DNA of 64,000 nucleotides from Peromyscus leucopus (Eukaryota > Chordata > Mammalia > Rodentia > Cricetidae). Below the pieces are notes generated by a model, which ran no database searches, was not told where the DNA came from, and was given only the letters and a program-made list of their open reading frames with translations. The position numbers and the translations under genes are program-made. Location of the stretch: contig NC_051071.1 of NCBI RefSeq assembly GCF_004664715.2, positions 35,365,030-35,429,029 of the forward strand, in the 5' to 3' direction. Every line of letters begins with the position of its first letter. Position 1 is the stretch's first letter. Shown here piece by piece: positions 12,246-25,849 of the stretch.

Positions 12246-12251
12246 TTTTGT

Positions 12252-13369
12252 ACTGATCACCACTAAATTAAAGATTAACAAAGGCTATCATCTATCTATA
12301 TCATCTATCATCTAATTAAATATTTTTAAAAGAAGTCTATTCAATTTAACTATGATAAATGTATAAAAATATATATTCTAACAACAAATTTTATGAAAGG
12401 TGAAAAGCAATTACTATTTCAACCTAAAATTTACCATCTGAACTAAAAAGTGATTAATGTCTATAATATAAACAACAGGTTTTAAAGATTTGTTATGAAA
12501 ATGAATGCAAAAGATATTATAAATTTTTGTTAAATATGCATTGAAATGTTTAAAATTTTGAAAATGTTAAGAGCCATGATTAAAGTAATTGTAGATTTTA
12601 CTTTATAACTTAATGTGGCTACCAGAAAATTAACAATTGAATGTATGGCTCCATTTTTATGTCTGTTGGACTGAAATAATCTAGACACACAGCTAAGCTT
12701 CACTTCTTGGCTTCTCTTGAAAACTGGTCAGAAAAGATGACTGAAGTCAGGTCAAAGGAATGTGGCAGTGGACCAGGCATTCATAAGCATGACCCATGGA
12801 CATGGCCTGCTTTTCTGCTTTCTTCGTCATTGCAACTGAATGCAGGGAGCTCCAAGGAAAACTTGGAAGGCTTAGGGCATGCTGGCTCAGAAAGACAAGG
12901 AACTTGGGTACTGAGTCTGCTGCGGCCCAGCTTACCTGCAGAATCCACAACCCAATGTCCCTGCTTTACATTGTAATGTGAACAGGGAATCAATTTTTAT
13001 TATAGAAGGCATTGAAACTTCTTAATTTTTTTTCAGTAGTTATTCTACCCAAACTGATCCAATAACCTTCAAAAATAAGCCTGTGAAGGCAGAATAAAAC
13101 ACAGGACAGGAATATGCTTTTCTGTGGAAAACACATAGATAGTGGGATAATTATAAAGCAAATATTTCAGCCTCAGAGAGAAGGCAGCCTAGGACTGCAA
13201 TCATAGAGAAGAGAACAAACAAACCAGTCCTGTGTTTGCAGGAACATTCGGCCTGCGGGAAGTTTTCAGATTACAGGATAGAGAAAGTAGACGAACAAAA
13301 CTGGGTGGTTTTTCTGAGTACAAGAAACAGAGATCAGGAAAGCCAGGGCAACTAGAATTTGAAAGAATA

Positions 13370-13370
<1 letters not shown>
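12252..13370. other. No recognised feature
   Basis: AT-rich DNA to about 12650, then ordinary unique-looking sequence. Overlapping short ORFs near 12707-12993 on both strands show no domain. Confidence 0.45.

Positions 13371-13454
<84 letters not shown>
13371..13454. repeat. (GA)n then (ACAG)n compound microsatellite
   Basis: About 27 GA units to 13424, then about seven ACAG units. The repeat creates Arg-Glu (plus) and Ser-Leu (minus) ORFs that are not genes. Confidence 0.97.
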
Positions 13455-13455
<1 letters not shown>

Positions 13456-13879
13456 CAGAAAGGGAGAGAAACAGCTCTCTATAGAACTATGGGAAATCCT
13501 CCTCACTGACCTAACAGATGAAATGAAGTTACCTAAGTCACGGGGAAGAGCTGCTTATTTGGAGTAAACAAAAGAAAACTAGTGCTTGTGATGAGAGTTG
13601 GGAAGAGCATGCATTTCTATCAAGTAGAATAGAAAGATTGAACAATCAATAAGCCATTTATGTAGAATTCTCAGAAATGTATCGCTTAGTGCTTCATGTC
13701 TTAGCTCTAGAATAAATGCTCTCCTTAACCTAATCTGAAAATCTTGAAAGACTCAAAGTAATTTTAAAAAAAAAAACTATCTCCTAAATCAAGATAACAT
13801 GTTATTCTTAAAAGAGTGGAGAAATACCACATGAACAGTAATACAAAAAAATATAATCCCAGCACCCAATAAGAATCTC

Positions 13880-15005
13880 CAAGCGAGCAGCTCCTGCACC
13901 TCACATGGGTAAGACAATAGAGCCAACCTTGTTGGCTGAGGTTTGGGTGAGCCAGTCCCCAAATTGTAAGCCTGGGAGAGCTGTCTCCACTACTCGTCTG
14001 TCATGTGGTGGTGTGGGAGGATGAGAGATGTCCCCCCATACCCCTAGCCCCTTACCAACCACCTGCAACAGATGAAAGATCTGACCCTCCCTCTTGCCTT
14101 CTGCAGTACTCAGGAAACGGCCCTGTCCCTTGCCTAGGCAACACGGCAGAGCTGCCCTGTGGTCTGACGACACGGTGAGCCAGTCCCAATGTTATGAGCA
14201 AGGGAGAGCTGTCCGGTTATTCATCTGACATTTGGCAGTGTGGGCAGAAGAGAGATTCCCTTCCCCCTACCTCCTGACCATCAACACCTAAGACAGGTGG
14301 AGGATCTGGCCTTGCAGTCAAGGGCAATGAGCACTGTCCCTGCCCCTCACCAGCTGCAGCACTCCATAGAGTGGCCCCTGAACCTCACCAGGGCAACACA
14401 ACAGAGCTGGCACTGACTGTGTAGGTGTGGGGGAGCTGCCCCTGAGGGCATGAAGGAGAAGAACTGGCCCCATCCCTTTCCCACTGCTGTAAAAGTGAAC
14501 TAGGCAGGCACAATGCTGGAGAGCTCACCCTGCTGGTGAGAACAGGGGGAGAACAGGCTGACCAACCAACCCTGAAGCTGCCCAGGTCAGAACCAGAATT
14601 ATGAGTTGGCCCACCCCCACATCCACCCCATAGATCAACTGCTGGAGCATGTGAAGGGATCTGACGCACAGAATCAAAGCTACCAATCTTCACTACACAG
14701 AACAACATCAAGATATGCAAGAAGAGTCCTAGTCAGAGCCCAGCATGGATAGTGCAGTAGAAACCAGAGGCCTCAAACCAAACCAATGACTCTTTGCAAT
14801 GAACACTTGCAAGCAAAGCTATATGGACATAGGGGTTTACTGCATGACTCACTGTGTCACACTGCAGATTCCATGATGAGATTTTTAATCCTCGCTTTTT
14901 TCACTTAAAATTTTTTTGGGGGGTTCAGGGGCAGAGGGTGTTTGCAAGGGGCAGGCAAATGAATGAGATAAAGACACACGATGTGAAAGACACATAGAAT
15001 AAATA
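13880..15005 (+). mobile_element. Old rodent L1 3' UTR (Lx-like)
   Basis: GC-rich UTR with repeated 'gtgagccagtccc', 'gagagctgtc' and 'ctgccc' phrases. It ends in a 'gatgtgaaagacacatagaataaataaaaag' type tail near 14978-15008, the usual 3' terminus of old murine Lx-type L1s. An internal tandem duplication of about 228 bp starts at 13947 and 14175. No coding part remains. Confidence 0.6.
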
Positions 15006-15009
15006 AAAA

Positions 15010-16440
15010 GAAAAGACTCTTAAGGCATGCAAATAATTGAGGTAAGAAAATAATCAACAGCAGGAAGTCAAGCACTGAAATAAACGATGGAATGAGAAGA
15101 TATGGACATTTTGATATTTGCTATACAATGCTGACTGTGCTCCCCAAAGAGAAAGAAATATGGCCATCAGGAAGAGGATATAAATGATATTCAAGGAGAA
15201 ATTCTAGGGAGAAATAAGAAGGCATCCAAAACCAGTGATGATGAGTGCAGTGGAACAACCCAATTAGCCTAAATGCATAGCAACATAAACTTTCCATAAT
15301 ATAAGAAGCAAAAGGAAAGAGAGAGAGAGAGGATGCAAAGCATATAATTTTAGCTTCCCTTATCTCTATGACACAAGTATCAGGTATAATCAACAACAGG
15401 TACAGAAAGGAGGCAGGAAGAAGAAACATTTACACATGCTAATGAACTGAGTAAAGGAACTGAAGAAGATAAGGAATGAATACCATATATTTTTATAAGT
15501 AGGAAGAGTACAAACTGGTAGGTTATGGAAAGAAGAATAAACTTAGGGTAGTGAAATCTGGTCATAAAAATATGTGAGATAGTAGAAAATGGAACAGCAC
15601 TTTAAACATACATGCATATATTTGTTTAAATGTTCATATATTTTTATGCATCTATATACCTATATGCACATGACTAGAATTTCTTTCAAAATAAAAGTAG
15701 TCAAGACATGATTGCTTAAAATTATAGCAAATAAACCAGAAGAACCCTTATTAGCAGACTATGATCTAAGGAATGGTAAGAGGGCCCTTAGAGGGTTGGG
15801 ATATGAAGCTGTGTAACAATTGGTATCTAGAGAGAAATGAATGGTGCTAAGCATATTAAATATGTGTCTTTGGTAAAGGGCAGCATGTATAAACACAATA
15901 GTACAAAAGTGCAGGGAAAATAGAAACAGCACAGTGAAGTTTCCCGAAGCCCAGACGTCCATTTCATCTGCAGGCAAACACTGAAAGCTATGTCAGCTGT
16001 TGACAAACACAACTGAAGCATATCAATGATCTAAAAATAGAAATACAATGTGATTATTACACGTATAGAACAATACATCAAATGAATCAGCAAAGAGGCA
16101 AATGATATCAGAGTAGGAAGGACAAAAAGAAAGCAAACAGCAAAGTCCTAAATGTAAAATTTAACATGTAATTACGTTAATCTAAATGTATGACCTTCCA
16201 ATCAAGTCAGATATTGTTATAAGTAAAATTTAAGCCATGAAATTATAATTTGCTTTACTAAACAACTTAAATATTAATGTACCTATAGACTAAAAACAAA
16301 ATTGCACAGAGGGAAAATTGTAGATTAGATGCACCTAGAGGTTGCCTATGTCTTTATAAATCTGTAAGAGAACACTAGGTGCCTATGTTCAGGGGGAAGG
16401 TAGACAGTGTGGAAAAACAAAGCAAGGTGACAATATACAT
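15010..16440. other. No recognised feature
   Basis: AT-rich DNA between two L1 blocks. Short minus ORFs at 15121-15565 and 15759-16021 carry no recognisable domain. Confidence 0.5.
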
Positions 16441-17225
16441 TAAACAGAAATAAAAAAACATTAGATTTATGAAAAAAATCAAAAGACATCCAAATAGAGA
16501 GCTAAGCAAACCTAACATAGTAAAAATGGTCATCCTATCCAAAGTAATATACAAATTCAATGTAATCCACATCAAAATTAAAACACAATTCTTCACAGAT
16601 CTCAAAAGGACAATTTTCAGCTTCATACTGAAACACAAATACCCAGGATAGCTAAAACCATCCTGAATAATAAAAGAACTGCTCTAGGTATCGCTATTGC
16701 AAGTTTTGTTTTACTACAAAGCTATCATAATAAAAACAACAAGGTGTTGACACAAAAATAGATGTATTATTCAATAGAATCTAATTAAAAACCCAGATAT
16801 AAATCCACACACTTATAGACACAGGATTTTTGCAAAAGAGGCCAGAAATACACACAGGAAAAAAGACAGCACCTTCAACAAACAGTGTGATCAAACTGGA
16901 TGGCTGCATTTAGAAGAATGCAAATAAACCCATACTTATCACCCTGTAGAAAACTCAAGTCCAAATGGATCAAAGACCTCAACATAAAACCAGATACACT
17001 GAAGCTGATAGAAGAGAAAGTGGAAAGTAGCTTTGAATACATTGGTTCAGGAAAAGATTTTCTGAATAGAACACCATTAGCACAGGCACTAAGATGAATT
17101 ATTAATTAATAAATGAGACCTCATGAAATTGAGAAGTGTCTGCATAGCAAAGGACACTGTCATTTTGGAAAAAGTTGCAGCCTGCAGAATGCGAAAATAT
17201 TTTTACTAACTGCACATCTGATAGA

Positions 17226-17294
17226 GCCCTAATATTCAAAATATATAAAGTACTAACTGCACATCTGATAGAGCCCTAATATTCAAGATATATA
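17226..17294 (+). repeat. Short tandem duplication in L1 ORF2
   Basis: The phrase 'aactgcacatctgatagagccctaatattcaa' occurs twice, at about 17208 and 17254, spaced about 46 bases. A local duplication inside the decayed ORF2. Confidence 0.8.
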
Positions 17295-17586
17295 AAAAAA
17301 CTCAAACTAGGTATCAAGAAAACAAATAACTTAATTAAAAAATTGGAACAGATCTAAACAGGGAATTCTCAGTAGAAGAAATTCAAATGGCTGAGAAACA
17401 CTTAAAGGAATGTTCAACATTCTTAGCCATCAGGGAAATGCAAATCAAAACTATTTTGAGATTTTGTTTTATACCTTTCAGAATGGCTAAGATCAACAAA
17501 ACAAGTTAAAGCTCATGCTGGTGAGGATGTGGAATATGGGGGAAATTCATCCACTGCTCGTAGGAGTGCAAAGTCAGAAAAGCCAC

Positions 17587-17921
17587 TGCGGGACATTTAC
17601 CCACCAACCCCACTGTTCCCCAGAGTTTTCTTGAGTGCAAGTAGCAGGAAATATTAGACAGAAGGATTTAGAATGTGGAGACAAACAGATAGAAAATACA
17701 GGATACCCTCGATAGGGCCTGGAACCTATTCCAACAGGCCCTGACTGTCTCTGTCCAAGGATATTTATAGAAACACCAAGGGGTGGAGCAAAAGACCTCC
17801 CCACCAGCACAGCCAGTTGCAGGCCATCTCAGACACCTGCACTCAGGCCCGTGGTCCAATCATTGTCTCTATGCAGACCTGCTGGGTAAAGCCACGAGGA
17901 ACCTGAAAATGGGCTCCCACA
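17587..17921 (-). mobile_element. Solo LTR with TATA box, inserted in L1 ORF2
   Basis: A 335-bp insertion between 'aggagtgcaaag' and 'actatggaaatcag', parts of one L1 sentence. Boundaries are TG and CA. Flanks agccac (17581-17586) and aggcac (17922-17927) are a 6-bp duplication with one mismatch. On the minus strand it starts TGTGGGAGCCC and has a TATA-like ctataaatat near 17761. Its first ~110 bases recur inside the LTRs at 30799 and 41674. Confidence 0.82.
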
Positions 17922-18332
17922 AGGCACTATGGAAATCAGTATGGCAATCCCTCAGAAAGATGAGAATCTGTCTAGCTCAAGGTCAAAATATACCACTCTT
18001 GGGCATGTACCAAAAGAATGCTTTATCTTACCACAGAGGCACTTGCTCAACCGTGTTTGTTGCTTCTGTAAGTCATAACAGACAGAAATAGGAAAAACCT
18101 AGATCTTCTTCAACAGAAGAGTGGATAAATAATGTGTGGTACATTTATATAGTGGACTATTACTCAGCCATTAAAAAATGGTATCATGAAATTTGAAGGC
18201 AAATAGATAGAACTAGAAAGAATCATCCTCAGTGAAGTATCCCAGATCCAGAAGAACAAAAAAAGCATATATTCTTTCATATGTGTATGTAAGTTATGGA
18301 ATCAATGATAACAAAGCTATAATCCGTAGATA

Positions 18333-18626
18333 ATAAAATTCCATGGAGTCTACCTGATAAAGGGATTTATTCTGGGTTAACTCACAACAAGGATAAAGGA
18401 GTTGGTCGAGAGATCCAGGAGGGGTAGGGCACCGTCCAACACACCAGCATCCAAGACTACAAGGTAGCCAAGAGAAAGTGACCACGTACTCATCCCAGGT
18501 CTTAAGGGGTACCTGTCTCGGACATGGCCCTGGGGGGCGGGGACGACACACAGGTACAAAGCAGTTACCTGTTGCCTACTAGAGCCAATGCTTCAAGGGT
18601 AAAACACAGACAACCAACCCTACGCA
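18333..18626 (-). mobile_element. Probable solo LTR in L1 3' UTR
   Basis: A block unlike the surrounding L1 UTR, flanked by the perfect 6-bp repeat tagata (18327-18332 and 18627-18632). On the minus strand it starts TGCG and carries AATAAA in 'cccagaataaatccc' near 18368. The minus 3' end does not read CA, so the exact boundary or the family is uncertain. Confidence 0.6.
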
Positions 18627-19819
18627 TAGATACAGATATAGTATAGATTAAGAGACAAGAGGGAGTATATAGATCTCATTAGAATCGGTAAGTGTAATAG
18701 ACAGATATGGATGGGTGGATGCAATGGAAAGATCTAATGGAGTATGGGTGTGAAGAGAGAGAAGGAATACAGGGAGAAACAGTTAAAAATGAGAGACATT
18801 TGAGGGGTAATATGGAAACCTAATACAGTAGAAACTTCCTAACCATATACATATATGAAGGCAATCTAAATGAAATCACCAGAGTGGGGAAGGCAGAGTC
18901 CCAACTGACCATCTCTTGTCACTAAATGAAGCTTCTAGTCCCAAGATCATGTTACATCTAATTGAGCTGTTGGCCAAAGGGGCCCCACAAGAATCCCCAG
19001 AAAACCCGGGCTGTCACCAAGACTATAGATTACTCTCCACAGACTGAGAGCAAGATCGTATTACTGAAGACAACATTAGCATGACTCACTGAAGATAAGG
19101 ATCTAAGGATCTTGATCAGGTGCCTTTGTAGAGTCTTCACTTCTACATTTCAGTGTCTTTGGTACAAGGAGGTACTCTCTGTGCTATAAACACCAAGTCA
19201 GGCACAGATTCTTTAACTACAGTAGTGTACTACCTATAAGATATGCTAGGGCAATGGTGGTACAAAGCTTGTGGAAGTAATCAACCAGTAACTAATTTGA
19301 CTTAAGGTCCTCTCTTCGGGATGGAACCCGAACTCAACATAGCCTGGGTTACCAAGAACCTGAAACTAGATAGCACAGGGACCTATGGTAAAATCAAATA
19401 ATACTGGTCTAAAAAAAAGGAAAAATGATATGTAATGATAAAATGACTCCTAACAGTATTCTGCTATACTCATTGGTTAGTTCCTTGTTCAGCCTCATCA
19501 GGAAGCTTCCTCTTGCAGGAAATGGGAACAAATATACAGAACCCACAGCCAGACATTACACAGAGACCTTGGAACACTCAGCCCTAAACAGGATGACTAC
19601 ATTAAATCTTTCCCCTCAAAGCTCAGGGAACACCAAGGAAGAGGATATGGAAAGAATGTAAGAACCAAGGGAATGGAGGACACCAAGAAAACAAGACCCT
19701 ATGAATTGACATGAGCAAAGCTCATATAAACTCACAGAGATTGAAGCAGTGTGCACAGGGCCTGCATGGGTCTGCACCAGGTCCTCTGTGTATATATCCA
19801 TGACTTCCGGTTTAGTGTT

Positions 19820-19855
19820 TTTTTATTTTATTTTATTTTATTTTATTTTATTTTA
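19820..19855. repeat. (TTTTA)n, antisense L1 tail
   Basis: About seven TTTTA units at the 3' end of the minus-strand L1, an expanded poly(A) tail. Confidence 0.95.
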
Positions 19856-21257
19856 CAATACAATTCAGTTCTACATATCAGCCACAGATTCCCTTGTTCT
19901 CCCCCCTCCCACCACCCTCCCCTTCCCCCCAGCCCACCCCCAATTCCCACCTACCTCCAGGGCAAAGCCTCCCCCAAGGACTGAGATCAACCTGGTAGAC
20001 TCAGTCCAGGCAGGTCCAATCCCCTCCTCCCAGGCCGAGCCAAGCGACCGTGTATAAGCCCCAGGTTTCAAACAGCTAACTCATGCAATAAGCCCAGGAC
20101 CTGGTACCACTGCCTAGATGCCTCCCAAACAGATCAAGCCAATCAACTGTCTCACCCATTCAGAGGGCCTGATCCAGTTGGGGGCCCCTCAGCCATTGGT
20201 TCATAGCTCATGTGTTTCCATTCATTTGGCTATTTGTCCCTGTCCAACCTTGGTTTCAACAATTCTCGCTCATATAAACCCTCCTCTTTCTCTATAATTA
20301 GACTCCCGGAGCTCCACCTGGCGCCTAGCCTTGGATCTCTGCATCCAGATCCCTCAGTTGTTGGAGGGGTTTCTAGCACGACAATTAGGGTGTTTAGCCA
20401 TCCCATCACCAGAGTAGGTCAGTTCCGGGCTGTCTCTCAACCATTGCCAGCAGTCCATTGTGGGGGTATCTTTGTGGATTTCTGTGGGCGTCTCTAGCAC
20501 TTTGCTTCTTCTATGGCTAAGATCAAAAACACTGAAGACACCTTGTGCTGGAGAGGATGTGGAGCTAGGGGAACTCTCCTCACTGCTGGTGGGAATACAA
20601 GCTTGTACAACCACTTTGGAAATCAATATGGCGCTTTCTTAGAAAATTGGGAATCAGTCTCCCCCAAGATCTAGCTATACCACTCTTGGGCATATACCCA
20701 AGAAATGCTCAATCATACCACAAGAGCACTTGCTCAGCTATGTTCATATCAGCATTGTTTGTAATAGCCAGAACCTAGAAACAACCTAGATGCCCTTCAA
20801 CTGAAGAATGGATAAATAAAATGTGGTACATATACACAAAGGAATACTACTCAGCAGAGAAAAAACAATGACATCATGAGGTTTGCAGGCAAATGGATGG
20901 ATCTAGAAAAAATCATTCTGAGTGAGGTAACCCAGACTCAGAAAGACAAACATGGTATGTACTCACTCATAGGAGGATACTAGATGTGGAACAAGGATGA
21001 CTGGACTGCTACTCACATCACCAGGGAGGCTACCTGGAAAACAGGACACCAAGAAAGACATGGGGATCTCCCAATGACGGAGAAATGGCTGAGATCTATA
21101 TGAACAACCTGGACATGAGTGGGGGTAATGAAGGGCAAGGGTCTAGGGAAAGAGAGCTTGGGGGAGTGGGAGATTCAAGCTGGATCAAGAACAGAGAGGG
21201 AGAACAAGGAATAGAAGACCATGGTAAATGAAGATCACACTAGAATAGGAAGAACCA
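19822..21257 (-). mobile_element. Twin-primed L1 (minus strand), nested in old L1
   Basis: Flanked by a perfect 12-bp TSD gtttagtgtttt (19810-19821 and 21258-21269). The left end is the antisense poly(A), (TTTTA)n, then an antisense L1 3' UTR to about 20505. The rest (about 20506-21257) is the upstream ORF2 end and early 3' UTR in the opposite, plus orientation. Read on the minus strand this is: inverted 5' piece, direct 3' piece, poly(A), the classic product of twin priming. Low divergence and CpG retention suggest it is young relative to its host. Confidence 0.93.
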
Positions 21258-21425
21258 GTTTAGTGTTTTAACTCGATTCCTAAGTGTGCTTCTTAAGTGA
21301 GTGGGTTTCTGATTCTTATGCCTTATTTATCTTGGGCTCTTTTCCTTCTGTTGGTTTATCTTGACCAACTCCAATGTGATTGTTTTTGTTTTATCATATA
21401 TTATTTTTAAAAATGAATGGATAAA

Positions 21426-23295
<1,870 letters not shown>

Positions 23296-23311
23296 AAAAT
23301 GGCATTTCTTT

Positions 23312-23328
23312 TTTTTTTTTTGTTTTTG

Positions 23329-23362
<34 letters not shown>

Positions 23363-23503
23363 TGAGACAGGGTTTCTCTGTGTAGCTTTGCGCCTTTCCT
23401 GGAACTCACTCTGTAGACCAGGCTGGCCTTGAACTCACAGAGATGCGCCTGCCTCTGCCTCCCGAGTGCTGGGATTAAAGGCGTGCGCCACCACTGCCCG
23501 GCA
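23312..23503 (-). mobile_element. B1 SINE, young, antisense
   Basis: Full antisense B1 with a T/G-rich tail at left and 'gagacagggtttctctgtgtagctttgcgcc' text. Flanked by a perfect 16-bp TSD aaaatggcatttcttt (23296-23311 and 23504-23519). Several CpGs are retained (gcgcc, gcgcctgcc, ggcgtgcgcc, cccgg), so it is one of the youngest SINEs here. Confidence 0.97.
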
Positions 23504-23630
23504 AAAATGGCATTTCTTTATATTCCAGTTTATCCTTCTATAAAACGGGAAAGTGGTGTCAGATTCACCTAAAACATAAAATTCAGAAAACATTATAAAA
23601 CAGGTATCTCCAAAAATAGGCAAAGAGGCA

Positions 23631-23703
23631 CTGGGATGTGGCACATGCATAGAGTACTTGATAAGCTTATCTGAGACCCTGGGTTTAGTCCCCAGTCCCT
23701 CTC
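23631..23703 (+). mobile_element. ID-like (tRNA-derived) SINE remnant
   Basis: 'gcatagagtacttgataagc ... gagaccctgggtttagtccccagt' matches the A-box and B-box layout of rodent ID elements. No clear tail. Confidence 0.6.
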
Positions 23704-23719
23704 TGTATCCCCTATACAT

Positions 23720-24251
23720 ACTCAACTGGACAAATTAAGGAAAAAATCAATTCAAATGAAAAGTAATACAAATTATAAAAATATAGAAACATTCCATTTT
23801 ACTAGTGATTAAATAAAATATATTTATGTCTTTCATATGATAAATAAAAATGTATTAGATTATCTAGTGTCAGAGAGAGAAAGAGAAGATCACCATATTT
23901 TTTTTATATATATAAAATTAGAGTCACATTTTGGGAAAGCACATAAAAAGTGACTGAGAGATTAAAAGATATATTTACTCTTTTATCATTTCATTTTATG
24001 GCTGTGACTCCATCCTAGAGACACTGATAGAAGTCTAAGCTATGTATGTCAAAAGATATTTATTGCTGTGCTGCTTGCAATGGTAAAATAATGGATTAAT
24101 GCAACCATCTGCATTCAACTGTGTTGCAAAATACTATGTTATTTTAAGACAAGTGAGATTTGTGTGTGTGTGAACTCATACTGAGTGATGACCTTTACAT
24201 ACTGTGTTAGGAGCAGAAAAGACAACTCTGTAATTTCTTTTTACTCATTAT

Positions 24252-24253
<2 letters not shown>
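23720..24253. other. No recognised feature
   Basis: AT-rich unique-looking sequence with a short AT run near 23899-23920. Confidence 0.5.

Positions 24254-24286
<33 letters not shown>
24254..24286. repeat. (AC)n microsatellite
   Basis: About 16 uninterrupted AC units. Confidence 0.97.
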
Positions 24287-24287
<1 letters not shown>

Positions 24288-24671
24288 TAAGGAAATATGT
24301 TGAAATCAACAAAAGATATGAAACTTACATTAATTAGCCTAACATCTTAGCAACTATACAGCAATATAAGCAGTATTAAATGATTGCTATTATGTCTGTG
24401 AGTAATATTTAAAAACAACATGTATGAATTGATAACAGAACTGTAGTTGTCTGGCTATGAATGAAAACCTAGAATAGAAACAATTGCATGGAAATAAGGT
24501 TCCTATGTGCACCTTCCCATTGTATAAATCACATTATTTTATAAGAGTATATAGTATTCATGATTTTCACTTTTTGTTGATTAAGTAGTATAAGAATTAA
24601 AACATATTTTCTACCTTTCAGGAAAATTAAGACTTATCACACTACTTGTTCTACATTCAGAATCCAGAATC

Positions 24672-24869
24672 TTTTTTTTTTGTTTGTTTTTTGGTTTTTT
24701 TTTTTTTTTTTTTTTTTTTTTGGTTTTTTGAGAAAGACTTTCTCTGTGTAGCTTTGCACCTTTCCTGGAACTCACTGGGTAGCCCAGGCTGGCCTCAAAC
24801 TCACAGAGATCCACCTGGCTCTGCCCCCCGAGTGCTGGGATTAGAGGTGTGCACCACGACTGCCTGGCT
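24672..24869 (-). mobile_element. B1 SINE, antisense
   Basis: Long T-rich tail at left, then antisense B1 text ending 'ccacgactgcctggct'. Flanked by cagaatc at 24665-24671 and 24870-24876. Confidence 0.93.
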
Positions 24870-24879
24870 CAGAATCAGT

Positions 24880-25600
24880 TTTTAAAATGGCAATGAATTG
24901 CATTTGATGTGTGTGTTTCAGGGGAGGGTGGGGGGCTGGGGTTTTATAAGCTTTTCCAAATGTCATTCACAGATGTGAAGAAGATGAATGAGATTGGGGC
25001 AAATACGACCAAGAGAGAAGAGAATATCTAAACCATGGTGGGAGAGTGGAAAGATCATTGAGTGATAGGCCATTTATGGGATCATCCTATATGTCCCCTA
25101 CTACCAAAACATAAGTGATGGAGCACTATCTGGAGATAATGTAAGGAACTTGGACACCAATGCTCTGTTCTGTGTGTTTGGAACTGCTTGGTTTGTGACA
25201 TGTTGTTGCATCAAACAATTTCCAAAACATGCTTAAGGAGCTTGATGAATGAATTGTGGGGAAATTGAATATTTGGATCATCTCTGGACTGCCTACATAT
25301 AACCTGTAAAATGTCATTTAAAAGTCAAAGAACTTTCTCAGATCCTACTAACTGAGACAACGTGCTCACTAGAATAGGAGGTATAAAACAAGCAAATTTT
25401 GATTTATAAAAACAATTTAAATAATATTTGTCTAAGAATAACTTCCATACACATCCACTTCCTGTTTCTCGCTTCAAATAAGTTTATGTAGTCGAACATC
25501 TTTTGGTGCTTAATAGGTGAATTGACTAAGGACAAAGTTTTAGCAGTTTAAAATTAGAAATAATCATTTTGAAATTTGTTTTCCTTATGATTAAAAGAAG
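24880..25600. other. No recognised feature
   Basis: Unique-looking DNA with one G-rich stretch near 24920-24940. Confidence 0.5.
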
Positions 25601-25602
25601 AT

Positions 25603-25760
25603 AGCTGGGCCAGAGAATGGCTCGGTAGATAGGCACTTGCAATGCAAGCCTGGGGACCTGAGTTGGATATCCAAACTGCTCTTAAAGATGAGAAGAAAGA
25701 ATTGATTTCACAAAACTGTCCCTGATTGTTACATGTACCCCATGACATATATGCCTACAT
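25603..25760 (+). mobile_element. B2/B3-type SINE
   Basis: 'gctgggccagagaatggctcggtagataggcacttgc ... cctggggacctgagttggat' retains the tRNA-derived A and B boxes of B2/B3 elements. The 3' end runs into a (CA)n tract. Confidence 0.75.
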
Positions 25761-25761
25761 A

Positions 25762-25812
<51 letters not shown>
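25761..25812. repeat. (CA)n microsatellite at SINE 3' end
   Basis: About 25 CA units, followed by an AGAAA-rich patch and (TTAA)n to about 25847. Confidence 0.97.
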
Positions 25813-25813
<1 letters not shown>

Positions 25814-25849
25814 GAGAAAGAGAAAGAAATTAATTAATTAATCAATTAA

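Larger units (their letters stand above)
16441..21425 (+). mobile_element. Old sense L1 (ORF2 end plus long 3' UTR) hosting a nest
   Basis: Decayed ORF2 text from about 16470 ('acatagtaaaaatggtcatc') through the C-terminal region, for example WIKDLNIKPDTLKLIEE in the open segment 16900-17097. A long old-type 3' UTR follows at 18640-19815 and resumes at 21258-21425. The body is split by a solo LTR (17587-17921), a second LTR (18333-18626) and a twin-primed L1 (19822-21257). The host L1 is clearly the oldest layer. Confidence 0.85.

Noticed and set aside
13201..13567. Arg-Glu (plus) and Ser-Leu (minus) ORFs
   Set aside because: Produced by the (GA)n/(ACAG)n microsatellite.
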